Assembly: GCA_964352225.1 (NCBI GenBank)
Contig: CAYGRM010000146.1
Location: 1 to 14,966, forward strand
Origin: CAJQQY01 sp964352225
Lineage (GTDB): Bacteria; Bacteroidota; Bacteroidia; Chitinophagales; Saprospiraceae
Direction of reading: 5' to 3'
DNA: 14,966 nucleotides
A program made the translations under genes and the position numbers. Shown in pieces: positions 6,616 through 14,701 of this stretch. A model generated the notes under the pieces. It had not been told where the DNA came from. It saw only the letters and a program-made list of their open reading frames with translations, and did no database searches. Each line of letters opens with the position of its first letter. Position 1 is the stretch's first letter.

Positions 6616-7443
6616 ATGAGAAAAAAAATGAAAACGATACTGCTAACAATTCTAATTACAATAAATTTGAAAGCACAAAGTCATAAAGAAGAATGGGATT
6701 TTTATATGTTGAATGTGGATGATAAAATCGCATCAATTTATTTAGACTTAGGATTAAAAGATGTTGTTCCAATTTCGGGCAAAGAGAATATATTTTGGAT
6801 TTCGATTAAAATGAATAATCCAAGAGAAGACGGATTATCAAGCCAAGAAGAAAGTAAACAACTTTGGGAAATAGAGGATTTAATAGTTGAACGAATAAAA
6901 TCTAACCACAATGTAATTTATGTTGGAAGATTGACGAATAACAATCATAGAGATATTTACTTCTATTTCGGAGAGGACAAATTGATTGACAAAACACTTT
7001 CAGGTTGTATGGTCAGATTCCCAAATTACGAATATGACTTCGGAATAAAAGAAAACGATAAATGGGAAAGTTATTTCAATTTCCTATACCCTTCGCCAAT
7101 GTCTTATCAATCGATTATGAATCGAAGAGTGTTAGATTACATGGAAGAACAAGGAGACAAATTGGAAAAAGAAAGACAAGTTGACCATTGGATTTACTTC
7201 AAATCAGAAAATGAGAGAAATCAATATGAAATCGAAGTCCAAAAAATAGGATTCAAAGTAACTGGAAAGAACTCCTATTCAGAAAATGGTGAATTCAAAT
7301 ATCAACTGGTAATTTCAAGAGAAGATAAAGTTAGCAGAAATGAGATAGACAACTTTACAATTGATTTATGGAAATTGGCAAATAAATTAAATGGAGATTA
7401 TGACGGATGGGAAGCACCGTTAATAATTGAAAATAAAGAATAA
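6616..7443 (+). CDS. DUF695 and RraB-like domain protein, probably exported (275 aa)
   Basis: Start chosen at ATG 6616 (MRKKMKTILLTILITINLKAQ), which gives a signal-like N-terminus. A TTG upstream at 6604 is possible, and ATG 6628 (MKTILL) is another candidate. Residues about 25-160 fit the DUF695 family (EEWDFYMLNVDDKIASIYLD, the W/ISIKM strand, SSQEESKQLWEIED). Residues about 170-268 fit an RraB-like domain (VDHWIYFKS, GFKV, LWKLANKLNGDYDGWE), related in fold to the RNase E inhibitor RraB. In an exported or outer-envelope setting, inhibition of RNase E is unlikely. The pairing of these two domains is recognised from family knowledge. Flanking inverted repeats and a hairpin suggest it sits in a cassette. 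The gene looks isolated in function from its neighbours. Confidence 0.8.
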   Translation: MRKKMKTILLTILITINLKAQSHKEEWDFYMLNVDDKIASIYLDLGLKDVVPISGKENIFWISIKMNNPREDGLSSQEESKQLWEIEDLIVERIKSNHNVIYVGRLTNNNHRDIYFYFGEDKLIDKTLSGCMVRFPNYEYDFGIKENDKWESYFNFLYPSPMSYQSIMNRRVLDYMEEQGDKLEKERQVDHWIYFKSENERNQYEIEVQKIGFKVTGKNSYSENGEFKYQLVISREDKVSRNEIDNFTIDLWKLANKLNGDYDGWEAPLIIENKE

Positions 7444-7453
7444 AAAAGAACAC

Positions 7454-7519
7454 GGCATGCAAAAATGGCTAAAACGGCAATTGGCAGCAAAATCTGCAAA
7501 CTGCGTTTAGCCGAAACGG
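7454..7519. repeat. Right cassette end: inverted repeat plus attC-like imperfect hairpin
   Basis: GGCATGCAA (7454-7462) is the partner of the left repeat. It is followed by a long imperfect hairpin. The outer arms are GGCTAAAACG (7467-7476) and CGTTTAGCC (7504-7512) with one bulged A; the inner arms are TTGGCAG (7481-7487) and CTGCAA (7494-7499) with one bulged G; the loop is CAAAAT. Paired outer and inner boxes with bulged single bases resemble the folded strand of integron attC sites, but the canonical GTTRRRY is not matched exactly (GTTTAGC). Confidence 0.5.
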
Positions 7520-7612
7520 TCTAGGGAAGTTTGTGGTGATGTGAAAATAAAAAATATAAACTTTAATTTTTTTATAAAAAGTAGGGTTTTTAGACTTTCA
7601 GTTGTCTTAATT

Positions 7613-7649
7613 AAAGAGGCGGTTCAAAATGCTGAATCGCCTCTTTTTT
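7613..7649 (+). terminator. Intrinsic terminator before the CotH-like gene
   Basis: Stem arms 7613-7626 and 7633-7646 (AAAGAGGCG paired with CGCCTCTTT, one G-T wobble inside) with a 6-nt loop, followed by a T run to 7649. It lies 170 bp past the DUF695-RraB stop and would insulate the next gene from upstream transcription. Confidence 0.8.
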
Positions 7650-7650
7650 A

Positions 7651-7658
7651 TACATTTG
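7651..7658 (+). promoter_or_regulatory. Bacteroidota -7 box TACATTTG of the CotH-like gene
   Basis: TACATTTG matches the Bacteroidota consensus TAnnTTTG exactly and lies immediately after the terminator T run, 28 bp before the ATG at 7687. A good -33 TTTG is not seen at the expected distance because that stretch is the terminator stem. Confidence 0.5.
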
Positions 7659-7686
7659 TAAAATAATAAATTCACACAAATTCAAT

Positions 7687-9966
7687 ATGAAGAATCTGCT
7701 GATTTCCCTTTTCTTTTTGATCTCTACGATGAGTTTTGGACAAGATTTTTATGATCTTAATTCTGTTCAAACCATTGAACTTACTTTTTCACAAAGTAAT
7801 TGGGATCAATTACTCGATAATGCTTATGCTACGACGGGTGATTATATTTTAGCTGAAAGTGTCAGCATCAATGGCGAAGTTTTCGATAGTGTTGGCGTGA
7901 AATATAAAGGCAACAGTACCTATCAAGCTAACCAAGTGAAAAATCCTTTTCACATCGAATTAGATACTTATAAAGATCATCAGTACGAAGCGTATACCGA
8001 TATTAAGTTGAGTAATGTGGCTAAAGATCCTTCCTTTTTGAGAGAGGTTTTGTCTTATCAAATTTTACGACAATACATGGATGCGCCACTTTCTAATTAT
8101 GCCAATGTGTATGTCAATGGAACGTTGCTTGGATTGTACAGCAACTCGGAAGCGATTTCGAGAAAATTTGTCAATAGCCGTTTTTACTCAAAGAACAATA
8201 CATTTATCAAATGTAACCCACCTGATGGTGCTGGACCTGGAACGAGTGATTATCCAAACTTAGTTTACCTCGGTCAAGACAGCTCAGATTATTATGCAGC
8301 TTATGAATTAAAATCAGACTATGGCTGGCAAGAACTTATCGATCTTTGCGATACTTTGGCGAACAACATTAATGACATCGAAAAAATCTTGGATGTCGAT
8401 AAAGCTTTGTGGATGTTAGCCTTTAATAATGTGTTGGTGAATTTAGATAGTTACACCGGTGGTTTTACTCAAAATTATTATTTATACCGAGATGATTTCG
8501 GAAGATTCCTTCCGGTGGTTTGGGATTTGAATGAATCTTTCGGTCGATTCAGTATGGCTGGAGGCGCTAGTAATAATTTAAATAGTACGACTGCCAAACA
8601 GCAAATGAATCATCTTCTTCATGCCAATGATGTCGATTTTCCATTGATTCAAAAATTACTAAGTGTCCCTCGATATAAAAAAATGTATCTCGCACATATG
8701 AAGACGATGCTTTTGGAAAATTTCGATAATGATACTTATATCGCAACTGCCGAAGCATTACAAACTTTGATTGACGCAGATGTGCAAGCAGATAACAATA
8801 AATTTTTCACTTATAATAATTTCATCTCTAACCTAAATTCTGACATCAATGGCGGACCTGGCCCAGGCGGAGGAGCAACTCCCGGTATCACCAACTTGAT
8901 GGATGGAAGAAATGATTATCTTTTGGGATTGTCTGATTTTACGCAGACTGATCCTACGATTTCAAATATTACGACCTCCACTCCTACCCCAATTATTAAC
9001 GAAACGATTTCGATTACGGCAAATGTGACTGATGCCAATGCAGTTTTTTTTGGATATCGAACGGAACTAGGTGCACCTTTTACTAAAATAGAAATGTTCG
9101 ACGATGGCGCCAATAATGATGGTACTGCAGGTGACGGAGTTTATGGAACGAACTTGACGATCAACAATGCTTTTGTGCAATATTATATTTATGCAGAAAA
9201 TGATAATGCTGGGAAATTTTCTCCACAGCGTGCTCAATATGAATATTACAACTTAACCGCAACTACTACAAATCCAACCGTTGGCAACTTAGTCATCAAT
9301 GAATTTATGGCATCAAATGATGCGACGGTTGCGGATCAAGATGGTGAATATGATGACTGGATTGAATTTTATAACAATAGTTCTACAACAATTGATTTGG
9401 AAGGATATTTCCTTTCTGATGATCCAGATGATTTGATGAAATGGGCTTTTCTTCCAGGGGCAGTTATCGAAGGAAATGGATATGCTATCGTTTGGGCTGA
9501 TGGCGATGAAAATCAATTTGGGTTACATGCAAATTTTAAATTATCAGCAGCAGCAGAGTCTATCATTTTGTCAAATACCGCTGGAACCATTATCGATGAA
9601 GTGAGTTTTGTCGAGCAAACTACTGATATTTCTACTGGTCGATTTCCAAATGGCGTTGGGAGTTTTCAAACCATGAACCCAACTTTTAATGGAGAAAATT
9701 CAGGAACAGGAACGACAAGCATTTCAAATACACCATTGGAATCCTTCACCTTAAAAGCAACTCCAAATCCAGCGAACGATCATTTCTTTTTGGAAATAGA
9801 TGGATATGATGGCAAAGTACGTAATGTTTCCGTTTTTAATTTGAGTGGAATTCTGGTTTACCAAGATGTCATTTCCAAAAATAAATTTATTCATACTTAT
9901 GACTGGGCAGCAGGAATGTACATTGTTAGAGTAGATAATGCCTTCTTAAAAATCGTGATCAATTAA
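7687..9966 (+). CDS. Secreted CotH-like kinase-fold protein with lamin-tail domain and T9SS sorting signal
   Basis: 759 residues, start MKNLLISLFFLISTMSFGQ with a signal peptide ending at about 19. The CotH domain (about 25-415) shows VKYKGNST (72-79), DIKLSN and SFLREVLSYQI (105-126), NYANVYVNGTLLGLY (137-151), NVLVNLDSYTG (248-258) and WDLNESFG (279-286), the acidic motif corresponding to the metal-binding end of the CotH kinase fold. A beta-sandwich at about 420-520 (chondroitinase-type, FDDGANNDGTAGDGVYG) is followed by a lamin-tail domain (about 532-655, LVINEFMASND, DDWIEFYN) and a type A T9SS sorting domain (685-759, TPNPANDHFF, AAGMYIVRV). CotH proteins phosphorylate or bind other surface proteins; here the substrate is unknown. 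A glycine/proline-rich linker lies at 389-397. Transcribed alone. Confidence 0.93.
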   Translation: MKNLLISLFFLISTMSFGQDFYDLNSVQTIELTFSQSNWDQLLDNAYATTGDYILAESVSINGEVFDSVGVKYKGNSTYQANQVKNPFHIELDTYKDHQYEAYTDIKLSNVAKDPSFLREVLSYQILRQYMDAPLSNYANVYVNGTLLGLYSNSEAISRKFVNSRFYSKNNTFIKCNPPDGAGPGTSDYPNLVYLGQDSSDYYAAYELKSDYGWQELIDLCDTLANNINDIEKILDVDKALWMLAFNNVLVNLDSYTGGFTQNYYLYRDDFGRFLPVVWDLNESFGRFSMAGGASNNLNSTTAKQQMNHLLHANDVDFPLIQKLLSVPRYKKMYLAHMKTMLLENFDNDTYIATAEALQTLIDADVQADNNKFFTYNNFISNLNSDINGGPGPGGGATPGITNLMDGRNDYLLGLSDFTQTDPTISNITTSTPTPIINETISITANVTDANAVFFGYRTELGAPFTKIEMFDDGANNDGTAGDGVYGTNLTINNAFVQYYIYAENDNAGKFSPQRAQYEYYNLTATTTNPTVGNLVINEFMASNDATVADQDGEYDDWIEFYNNSSTTIDLEGYFLSDDPDDLMKWAFLPGAVIEGNGYAIVWADGDENQFGLHANFKLSAAAESIILSNTAGTIIDEVSFVEQTTDISTGRFPNGVGSFQTMNPTFNGENSGTGTTSISNTPLESFTLKATPNPANDHFFLEIDGYDGKVRNVSVFNLSGILVYQDVISKNKFIHTYDWAAGMYIVRVDNAFLKIVIN

Positions 9967-10046
9967 TCATTTTTTTAAAAGAATCATTTGCTATTGACTA
10001 GACATAAGAATCCACAGTATCGTTTTCTACACGATAGATATTGATT

Positions 10047-10054
10047 TATATTTG
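10047..10054 (+). promoter_or_regulatory. Bacteroidota -7 box TATATTTG of the SprB-repeat gene
   Basis: TATATTTG is an exact TAnnTTTG match. Transcription would begin about 7 bp further on (near 10061), leaving a short leader of about 11 bp before ATG 10072. The box contains the in-frame GTG at 10054, so that codon cannot be the start if the box is real. Confidence 0.55.
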
Positions 10055-10071
10055 TGGAAACGAACAAAATC

Positions 10072-12411
10072 ATGCAAAGAGTACTATTACTATTTTTATT
10101 CACCTTGATTAGCCATTTATCTTTTGCTCAGCCTGAACCTTGTGGTCCAAATCCAACTACAACTTCCACTTGTTTGGAAGCTTGTGCCATTTGTGATATT
10201 GATGGATTTACGGGAACCAATAATACCCCAATGGGAGGGCAAGGTTTTAATGAATTTTGTACGACTCAATATAACCGCATGGGATATATTGCTTTTATCG
10301 CAGGAACGGAAGATTTAGAAATACAAGTTACAGTAACTAATTGTGTTGGTTTTTCTGGTTTGGAAGTTGGAATTTTTGAGAGTTTTGACTGCGAAAATTT
10401 TTCCCCAGTTACTTTTTGTGATACCGATATTCCATCCAATGCTTCAGTTATTTTTTCCAATACAGTTCCTTTAGTTGTTGGTCAACATTATTACTTAGTA
10501 ATGGATGGATCGAACGGAACTATTTGTGATTGGACTTTTGATGTACTGAGTGGAAGTACTGCAGTTGGACAACTAACTACTTCTGGAGACATCAGCGGAC
10601 TTGCGCAAACTTGTCCCGATTTGCCTACAACTTATTCCACAACTGGCGATGTCGGAGCGGCACTTTTTTATTGGACAGCGAATGGAGCTCCTATTGGTGG
10701 GACAACCCAAACAATTGACATTACCTTCCCTGCTGATGGAACATATGAGTTATGTGTGACTGCTGCAAATGTTTGTGATAATGCTCCGCCAAGTTGTACC
10801 ACCGTAGAAGTGATCACACCGGGAACTTTAAATTTAGTTGAAGAAATTTGTGATAACGATTGCTACGATGTGGCAGGACAAACCATTTGTGAATCTGGAA
10901 TATATGATTTCACCATCACACTTCCGAATGGATGTGATAGTCTCATTTTTTTAGACTTGACGGTTTTGCAACAGGCGCAAGAAACGGTGGATATTAATTT
11001 ATGTGTTGGGGAAGAATGGTTTGTCGGTACGACTCCATACTCAACTACAGGTATTTTTGTTGATACCATTTTGACTGCCGCAGCTTGTGATAGTATTGTT
11101 ACCCTAGATTTATTTATGGTAGAATGTGAAATTATTGGTTCCACAGATTTTATTTCTCCGATTTGTAATGGAGATGCCAATGGCTTTTTAGTTTTCTCGG
11201 TGCAAAATGGAACACCACCTTTTACCTATGTTTGGGAACACATTACCGATGTCAATATTTTTGGATCGGGCAGTACCGTTTTATTTGACAACAATCAAAT
11301 TTCTAATGTTCCAGCTGGTATTTATGAAATAAATATCATGGATGATTTTGGAAATAATGTGGTGCTTTTTCAAGAGGTAACACAGCCTTCAGTTTTGACG
11401 GTGGCAACTGATGCTATTGACATTGATGGATTTAATCTGAGTTGTAATGGTGGAATGGATGGAACAGCTTTGGCAACTGGAAATGGAGGAGTAGCACCCT
11501 ACTCTTTTGTTTGGAGTGATGGTCAAATGCAAATTGGAGATCAAGCAAACAACCTTTTCGCAGGATTTTACACCGTCAGTATCACCGATGATAATGGTTG
11601 TGTGCAAACCAATAATATTACTTTGACCGAACCTATTCCCATCGACTTTTTAATTAATTATATCGATCCAAATTGTGATGGTTTTGAAACAGGCTTAATT
11701 CAAATAGATTCTATTTGGGGAGGAACATCACCCTACGAATCTGCGTTGGGAAGCGGTCCATTTAGTGCTGCAACGGTTTATCAAGATCTTGCTTCGGGAA
11801 CTTATGATATTTCTATCATGGATGATAATGGTTGCGAAACGGAAGACAGCGGAACGTTGACTGCGCCAGATATTCCAGTTCTTTTTATGGAGCCCGATTT
11901 AGAAGTGGCTTTAGGTTGCGATATTTTAATTCCAGTTACGACTAATAATACCAACCTCGTAGACATCAATTGGATAACTATTGACAATTCATTAGACTGC
12001 GATACTTGTCTGCGACCGATGGCGAATCCGCTCAATAGCACCTCATATATTTTGACGGTGACTTCCATTGATGATTGTTCGACGAGTGATTCCATCAATG
12101 TTTTTGTCAATAAAATTCGAGATGTTTTTGTCCCCAATGCCTTCTCTCCAAATGGCGATGGTTACAACGATAACTTTTTTATCAATGCCAACAAATCAGT
12201 TTCATTGATAAAAAACATGAGGGTTTTCAATCGTTGGGGAGCAGTAGTTTTTGAAGGAAATGATTTACCTCCTAATGATGCTGACTTTGGTTGGAATGGA
12301 TTTTTTAAAGGAAAATTAGTTAGCTCTGGCGTTTATATTTGGATGGCAGAGATTGAATATTTAGATGGAGAAGTCATTCAAATATCGGGTGACTTGACGA
12401 TAACTTTATAA
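10072..12411 (+). CDS. SprB-repeat surface protein with gliding-motility-type (type B) C-terminal domain
   Basis: 779 residues from ATG 10072; the in-frame GTG at 10054 lies inside the -7 box and is rejected. Signal peptide MQRVLLLFLFTLISHLSFAQ. The N-terminal part (about 20-350) is Cys-rich and holds a beta-sandwich of uncertain type and Ig/PKD-like segments (FPADGTYELCVTAANVC). Three SprB-like repeats follow at about 353-598, each with a CNG/NCDG opening and endings such as LFAGFYTVSITDDNGC and LASGTYDISIMDDNGC. The last 95 residues (685-779, VFVPNAFSPNGDGYND, MRVFNRWGAVVFEGN, SGVYIWMAEIEYLDGE) are the gliding-motility-associated, type B T9SS sorting domain. Its likely place is the outer surface, where it may act as an adhesin or in gliding. 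The gene is transcribed alone. Confidence 0.93.
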   Translation: MQRVLLLFLFTLISHLSFAQPEPCGPNPTTTSTCLEACAICDIDGFTGTNNTPMGGQGFNEFCTTQYNRMGYIAFIAGTEDLEIQVTVTNCVGFSGLEVGIFESFDCENFSPVTFCDTDIPSNASVIFSNTVPLVVGQHYYLVMDGSNGTICDWTFDVLSGSTAVGQLTTSGDISGLAQTCPDLPTTYSTTGDVGAALFYWTANGAPIGGTTQTIDITFPADGTYELCVTAANVCDNAPPSCTTVEVITPGTLNLVEEICDNDCYDVAGQTICESGIYDFTITLPNGCDSLIFLDLTVLQQAQETVDINLCVGEEWFVGTTPYSTTGIFVDTILTAAACDSIVTLDLFMVECEIIGSTDFISPICNGDANGFLVFSVQNGTPPFTYVWEHITDVNIFGSGSTVLFDNNQISNVPAGIYEINIMDDFGNNVVLFQEVTQPSVLTVATDAIDIDGFNLSCNGGMDGTALATGNGGVAPYSFVWSDGQMQIGDQANNLFAGFYTVSITDDNGCVQTNNITLTEPIPIDFLINYIDPNCDGFETGLIQIDSIWGGTSPYESALGSGPFSAATVYQDLASGTYDISIMDDNGCETEDSGTLTAPDIPVLFMEPDLEVALGCDILIPVTTNNTNLVDINWITIDNSLDCDTCLRPMANPLNSTSYILTVTSIDDCSTSDSINVFVNKIRDVFVPNAFSPNGDGYNDNFFINANKSVSLIKNMRVFNRWGAVVFEGNDLPPNDADFGWNGFFKGKLVSSGVYIWMAEIEYLDGEVIQISGDLTITL

Positions 12412-12553
12412 AGGTTTTGAATGGAATTTTGTATCAAAACCATCTTTCAATTATCTCATTTACACAATTAACAGATGAGGTAATCGAGTTCAAGCTTTCT
12501 ATCAATCATCATTCTATAAATGTGGGTAAAAAATATTTTAGCCACACCCTTTC

Positions 12554-12592
12554 GGATAGCATCAGTTTTGATGCTGTCCTATTTTTATTTTT
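12554..12592 (+). terminator. Intrinsic terminator of the SprB-repeat gene
   Basis: GGATAGCATCA (12554-12564) pairs with TGATGCTGTCC (12569-12579) through 11 bp with one G-T wobble and a GTTT loop, followed by TATTTTTATTTTT. It lies 142 bp past the stop of the preceding gene. The 418-bp interval 12412-12829 otherwise holds only the promoter box below; a frame from 12669 is discussed among rejected items. Confidence 0.8.
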
Positions 12593-12663
12593 CATCAAAT
12601 AACTTAATCAGAATGCAATTAAAAATGCATTTTGATATACCTAAATATCTTATCGTTTTATAT

Positions 12664-12671
12664 TACTTTTG
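12664..12671 (+). promoter_or_regulatory. Bacteroidota -7 box TACTTTTG of the wlbB-wlbA operon
   Basis: TACTTTTG is an exact TAnnTTTG match located after the terminator and 158 bp ahead of the ATG at 12830, implying a long 5' leader of about 150 nt. A TTTG at 12631-12634 is too far away (29 bp) to be a regular -33 element. Confidence 0.45.
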
Positions 12672-12829
12672 CAAAAAAGGTCTCCATTTGTTACTACAGA
12701 TATTGCTCGTAATGTTTCAGATTCTTTAAACGATACCATCAAATCATACCTGAAAAATGGAAATAACTTGGAATATATGGTCGCATGGGAAGGTCTTTAT
12801 AACCAATATTTTAAAATTCAGCTTAATAA

Positions 12830-13414
12830 ATGTCAGATAAAAACTACTTCACCCACGAATCAGCCTACGTCGATGATGGCTGTGAAATTGGTGAAGGAAC
12901 AAAAATATGGCACTTTTGCCACGTCATGCCTAATTCCAAAATTGGAAAAGATTGTAGCCTAGGACAAAATGTTTTTGTGGCCTCTAAAGTCGTTTTGGGA
13001 GATAATGTTAAGGTGCAAAATAACGTCTCGATTTATGAAGGCGTGTTTTGTGAAGATGATGTTTTCCTTGGTCCATCGATGGTTTTTACTAATGTTTACA
13101 ATCCTCGAAGCGGCGTAACTCGAAAAGATGAATATCGACAAACAATCGTCAAAAAAGGTGCTTCCATCGGAGCCAATGCGACGATTGTTTGCGGCAACAA
13201 CATTGGTCGATATGCGTTTATTGGAGCAGGTGCCGTCATCAAAACTGAGGTACCTGATTATGCGCTCATGGTTGGCGTTCCTGCCCGACAAATTGGTTGG
13301 ATTAGCGAACATGGCGAACGACTTGTTTTTGACGAAAAAGGAATAGCAATATGTCCCGGCAACGGAGACAAATATCATCTCAAAGAAAATAAAGTAACAA
13401 AAGAAATTTCATGA
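12830..13414 (+). CDS. wlbB: WlbB/WbpD-like sugar N-acetyltransferase (left-handed beta-helix)
   Basis: 194 residues forming hexapeptide repeats from about residue 10 to 150 (for example IGEGTKIW, IGKDCSLGQNVFVASKVVLGDNVKVQNN, IGANATIVCGNNIGRYAFIGAGAVI) followed by MVGVPARQIGWISEHGERL, a signature shared with UDP-2-acetamido-3-amino-2,3-dideoxyglucuronate N-acetyltransferases (WbpD/WlbB). Such enzymes transfer an acetyl group from acetyl-CoA to the 3-amino group of a UDP-amino-uronic acid in the cytoplasm, on the way to surface polysaccharides. Its stop overlaps the start of the next gene by 4 bp (ATGA), so the two are translated together and belong to the same pathway. The N-terminal MSDKNYFTHESAYVDDGCEIG is a normal start for the family. 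Confidence 0.9.
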   Translation: MSDKNYFTHESAYVDDGCEIGEGTKIWHFCHVMPNSKIGKDCSLGQNVFVASKVVLGDNVKVQNNVSIYEGVFCEDDVFLGPSMVFTNVYNPRSGVTRKDEYRQTIVKKGASIGANATIVCGNNIGRYAFIGAGAVIKTEVPDYALMVGVPARQIGWISEHGERLVFDEKGIAICPGNGDKYHLKENKVTKEIS

Positions 13415-14379
13415 AAAATTTTGCATTGATTGGCGCAGCAGGATATATCGCTCCTCGGCATATGCGTGCAATAAAAGATACCAATAATAATTTAGTAGCA
13501 GCTTTGGACACTTCAGATTCAGTTGGAGTGATCGATAGTTATTTTCCACAATCTGCTTTTTTTACAGAGTTCGAACGCTTTGATCGACACTTGGAAAAAT
13601 TGAGAAGAAAAGGAGACGCTGTTGATTATGTGAGCATCTGCTCTCCAAATTATTTACATGATGCCCATATTCGATTTGGTTTAAGAAATGGAGCTGATGT
13701 AATTTGTGAAAAACCAATCGTCCTCAATCCTTGGAACATTGATGCGCTCGAAGAATCAGAAAAAGAATCTGGACAAAAGATTTATAATATCCTTCAATTG
13801 CGTTTGCACAAGAGTGTGATTGAATTAAAAGAGCAAGTTGACAACGCTCCAAAGGATAAAATTTTTGACATCGATTTGACTTATTTGACCTCTCGTGGAA
13901 ATTGGTATTATGCCAGCTGGAAAGGAGATACCAGTAAATCAGGTGGAATTGCGACAAATATTGGAGTCCATTTTTACGATATGCTTTCTTGGATCTTTGG
14001 CGATGTAAAAAAGAGTACTGTCCATGTGCATGAGCATGATCGAGCGGCTGGTTTTTTAGAATTAGAACGAGCCAATGTTCGATGGTTTTTGGGTATCAAT
14101 TATGATTTGATTCCAGAACATGTCAAAGAAACAGGACTTCGAACTTATCGATCGATTCAAATTGAGAATCAGGAGTTTGAATTCAGCGGTGGTTTTACCG
14201 AGTTGCACACTCGTAGCTACGAAGAAATATTAAAAGGCAATGGTTTTAGAATCGGATTGGCAAGAAGAGCGATTGAAACAGTTTACGATATTCGACACAA
14301 AACACCGATTGGATTAGTTGGAGATTATCATCCTTTAGCTAAGATTCCTTTGTCAAAACATCCTTTCAATAGGAGCTAA
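13411..14379 (+). CDS. wlbA: WlbA/WbpB-like UDP-GlcNAc uronate dehydrogenase (Gfo/Idh/MocA family)
   Basis: 322 residues. The N-terminal NAD-binding Rossmann fold shows the WlbA/WbpB hallmark GAAGYIAPRH (residues 8-17) and the EKP motif (EKPIVLNPWN) with catalytic-type Lys K101. The C-terminal half carries TSRGNWYYASWKGD (160-173) and GVHFYDML with H187 and D190, the usual active-site pair. In this family the enzyme oxidises the 3-hydroxyl of UDP-GlcNAc uronate to the 3-keto compound, which an aminotransferase then converts, and WlbB finally acetylates. Neither the aminotransferase nor the upstream 6-dehydrogenase is in this window, so the pathway must continue elsewhere. ATG overlaps the preceding stop. 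The length is normal for the family. Confidence 0.92.
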   Translation: MKNFALIGAAGYIAPRHMRAIKDTNNNLVAALDTSDSVGVIDSYFPQSAFFTEFERFDRHLEKLRRKGDAVDYVSICSPNYLHDAHIRFGLRNGADVICEKPIVLNPWNIDALEESEKESGQKIYNILQLRLHKSVIELKEQVDNAPKDKIFDIDLTYLTSRGNWYYASWKGDTSKSGGIATNIGVHFYDMLSWIFGDVKKSTVHVHEHDRAAGFLELERANVRWFLGINYDLIPEHVKETGLRTYRSIQIENQEFEFSGGFTELHTRSYEEILKGNGFRIGLARRAIETVYDIRHKTPIGLVGDYHPLAKIPLSKHPFNRS

Positions 14380-14388
14380 AATAAAGAA

Positions 14389-14413
14389 AACCAGCGAAAA
14401 GATTTCGCTGGTT
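14389..14413. terminator. Hairpin after the wlbB-wlbA operon
   Basis: Perfect 11-bp stem (AACCAGCGAAA at 14389-14399 and TTTCGCTGGTT at 14403-14413, loop AGA), 9 bp past the wlbA stop. The plus-strand tail (ACTCTTG) is poor in T, whereas the minus-strand side is T-rich, so termination on the plus strand is likely but not certain. Confidence 0.6.
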
Positions 14414-14458
14414 ACTCTTGCTATCAATAATCATCAAAGTAATTTCTAATTAGAAAAC

Positions 14459-14614
14459 CGTGTATTTATTAGAAGTACACGATTTTGAGTAACAAATTTA
14501 CTCATAAAATAAATAAAACGGAAAATTCGTATTATTATTTTTACTAATTCTATTTGAAGTGAGTACTTGATCAAAAATAATGATAAGTTATGAGTAGTTT
14601 GAACAAGTACTTGT
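14459..14614. promoter_or_regulatory. Cluster of inverted repeats upstream of the deacetylase-like gene
   Basis: Within the 322-bp interval between wlbA and the next gene I see CGTGTA-N11-TACACG (14459-14481), TGAGTAA-N5-TTACTCA (14487-14504, roughly), and the perfect 12-bp palindrome ACAAGTACTTGT (14603-14614). The octamer AGTACTTG also occurs at 14562-14569, 44 bp from its copy within the palindrome. These may be operators but no regulator is known. No other gene is seen in 14380-14701. Confidence 0.3.
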
Positions 14615-14701
14615 GCCACAAGTTACTTTTTTAGATTAAACTTCCTAAAATTAAGAAACTGTTTTGAATTATTTATTTTAGCCATAGCCTCTAAAATCTT
14701 C

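Noticed and set aside
7454..7519. Firm call of an integron attC site
   Set aside because: The R box (GTTTAGC) departs from GTTRRRY and there is no integrase or second site in the window, so only a resemblance is claimed.
12669..12962. Frame from a TTG near 12669 running into the wlbB gene
   Set aside because: Its only start is a TTG inside the TACTTTTG promoter box, there is no ATG near the start, and its last part overlaps the start of wlbB in another frame. I cannot tell a remnant gene from a chance frame in the leader.
14487..14504. Fourth member of the GTAA-N5-TTAC set
   Set aside because: A single site of this form is expected about once by chance in a window of this size and composition, and it is 9 kb away and unpaired.
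14414..14701. tRNA or small RNA gene between wlbA and the deacetylase
   Set aside because: Inverted repeats are present but no cloverleaf arms, no T-loop sequence and no known RNA motif could be recognised.
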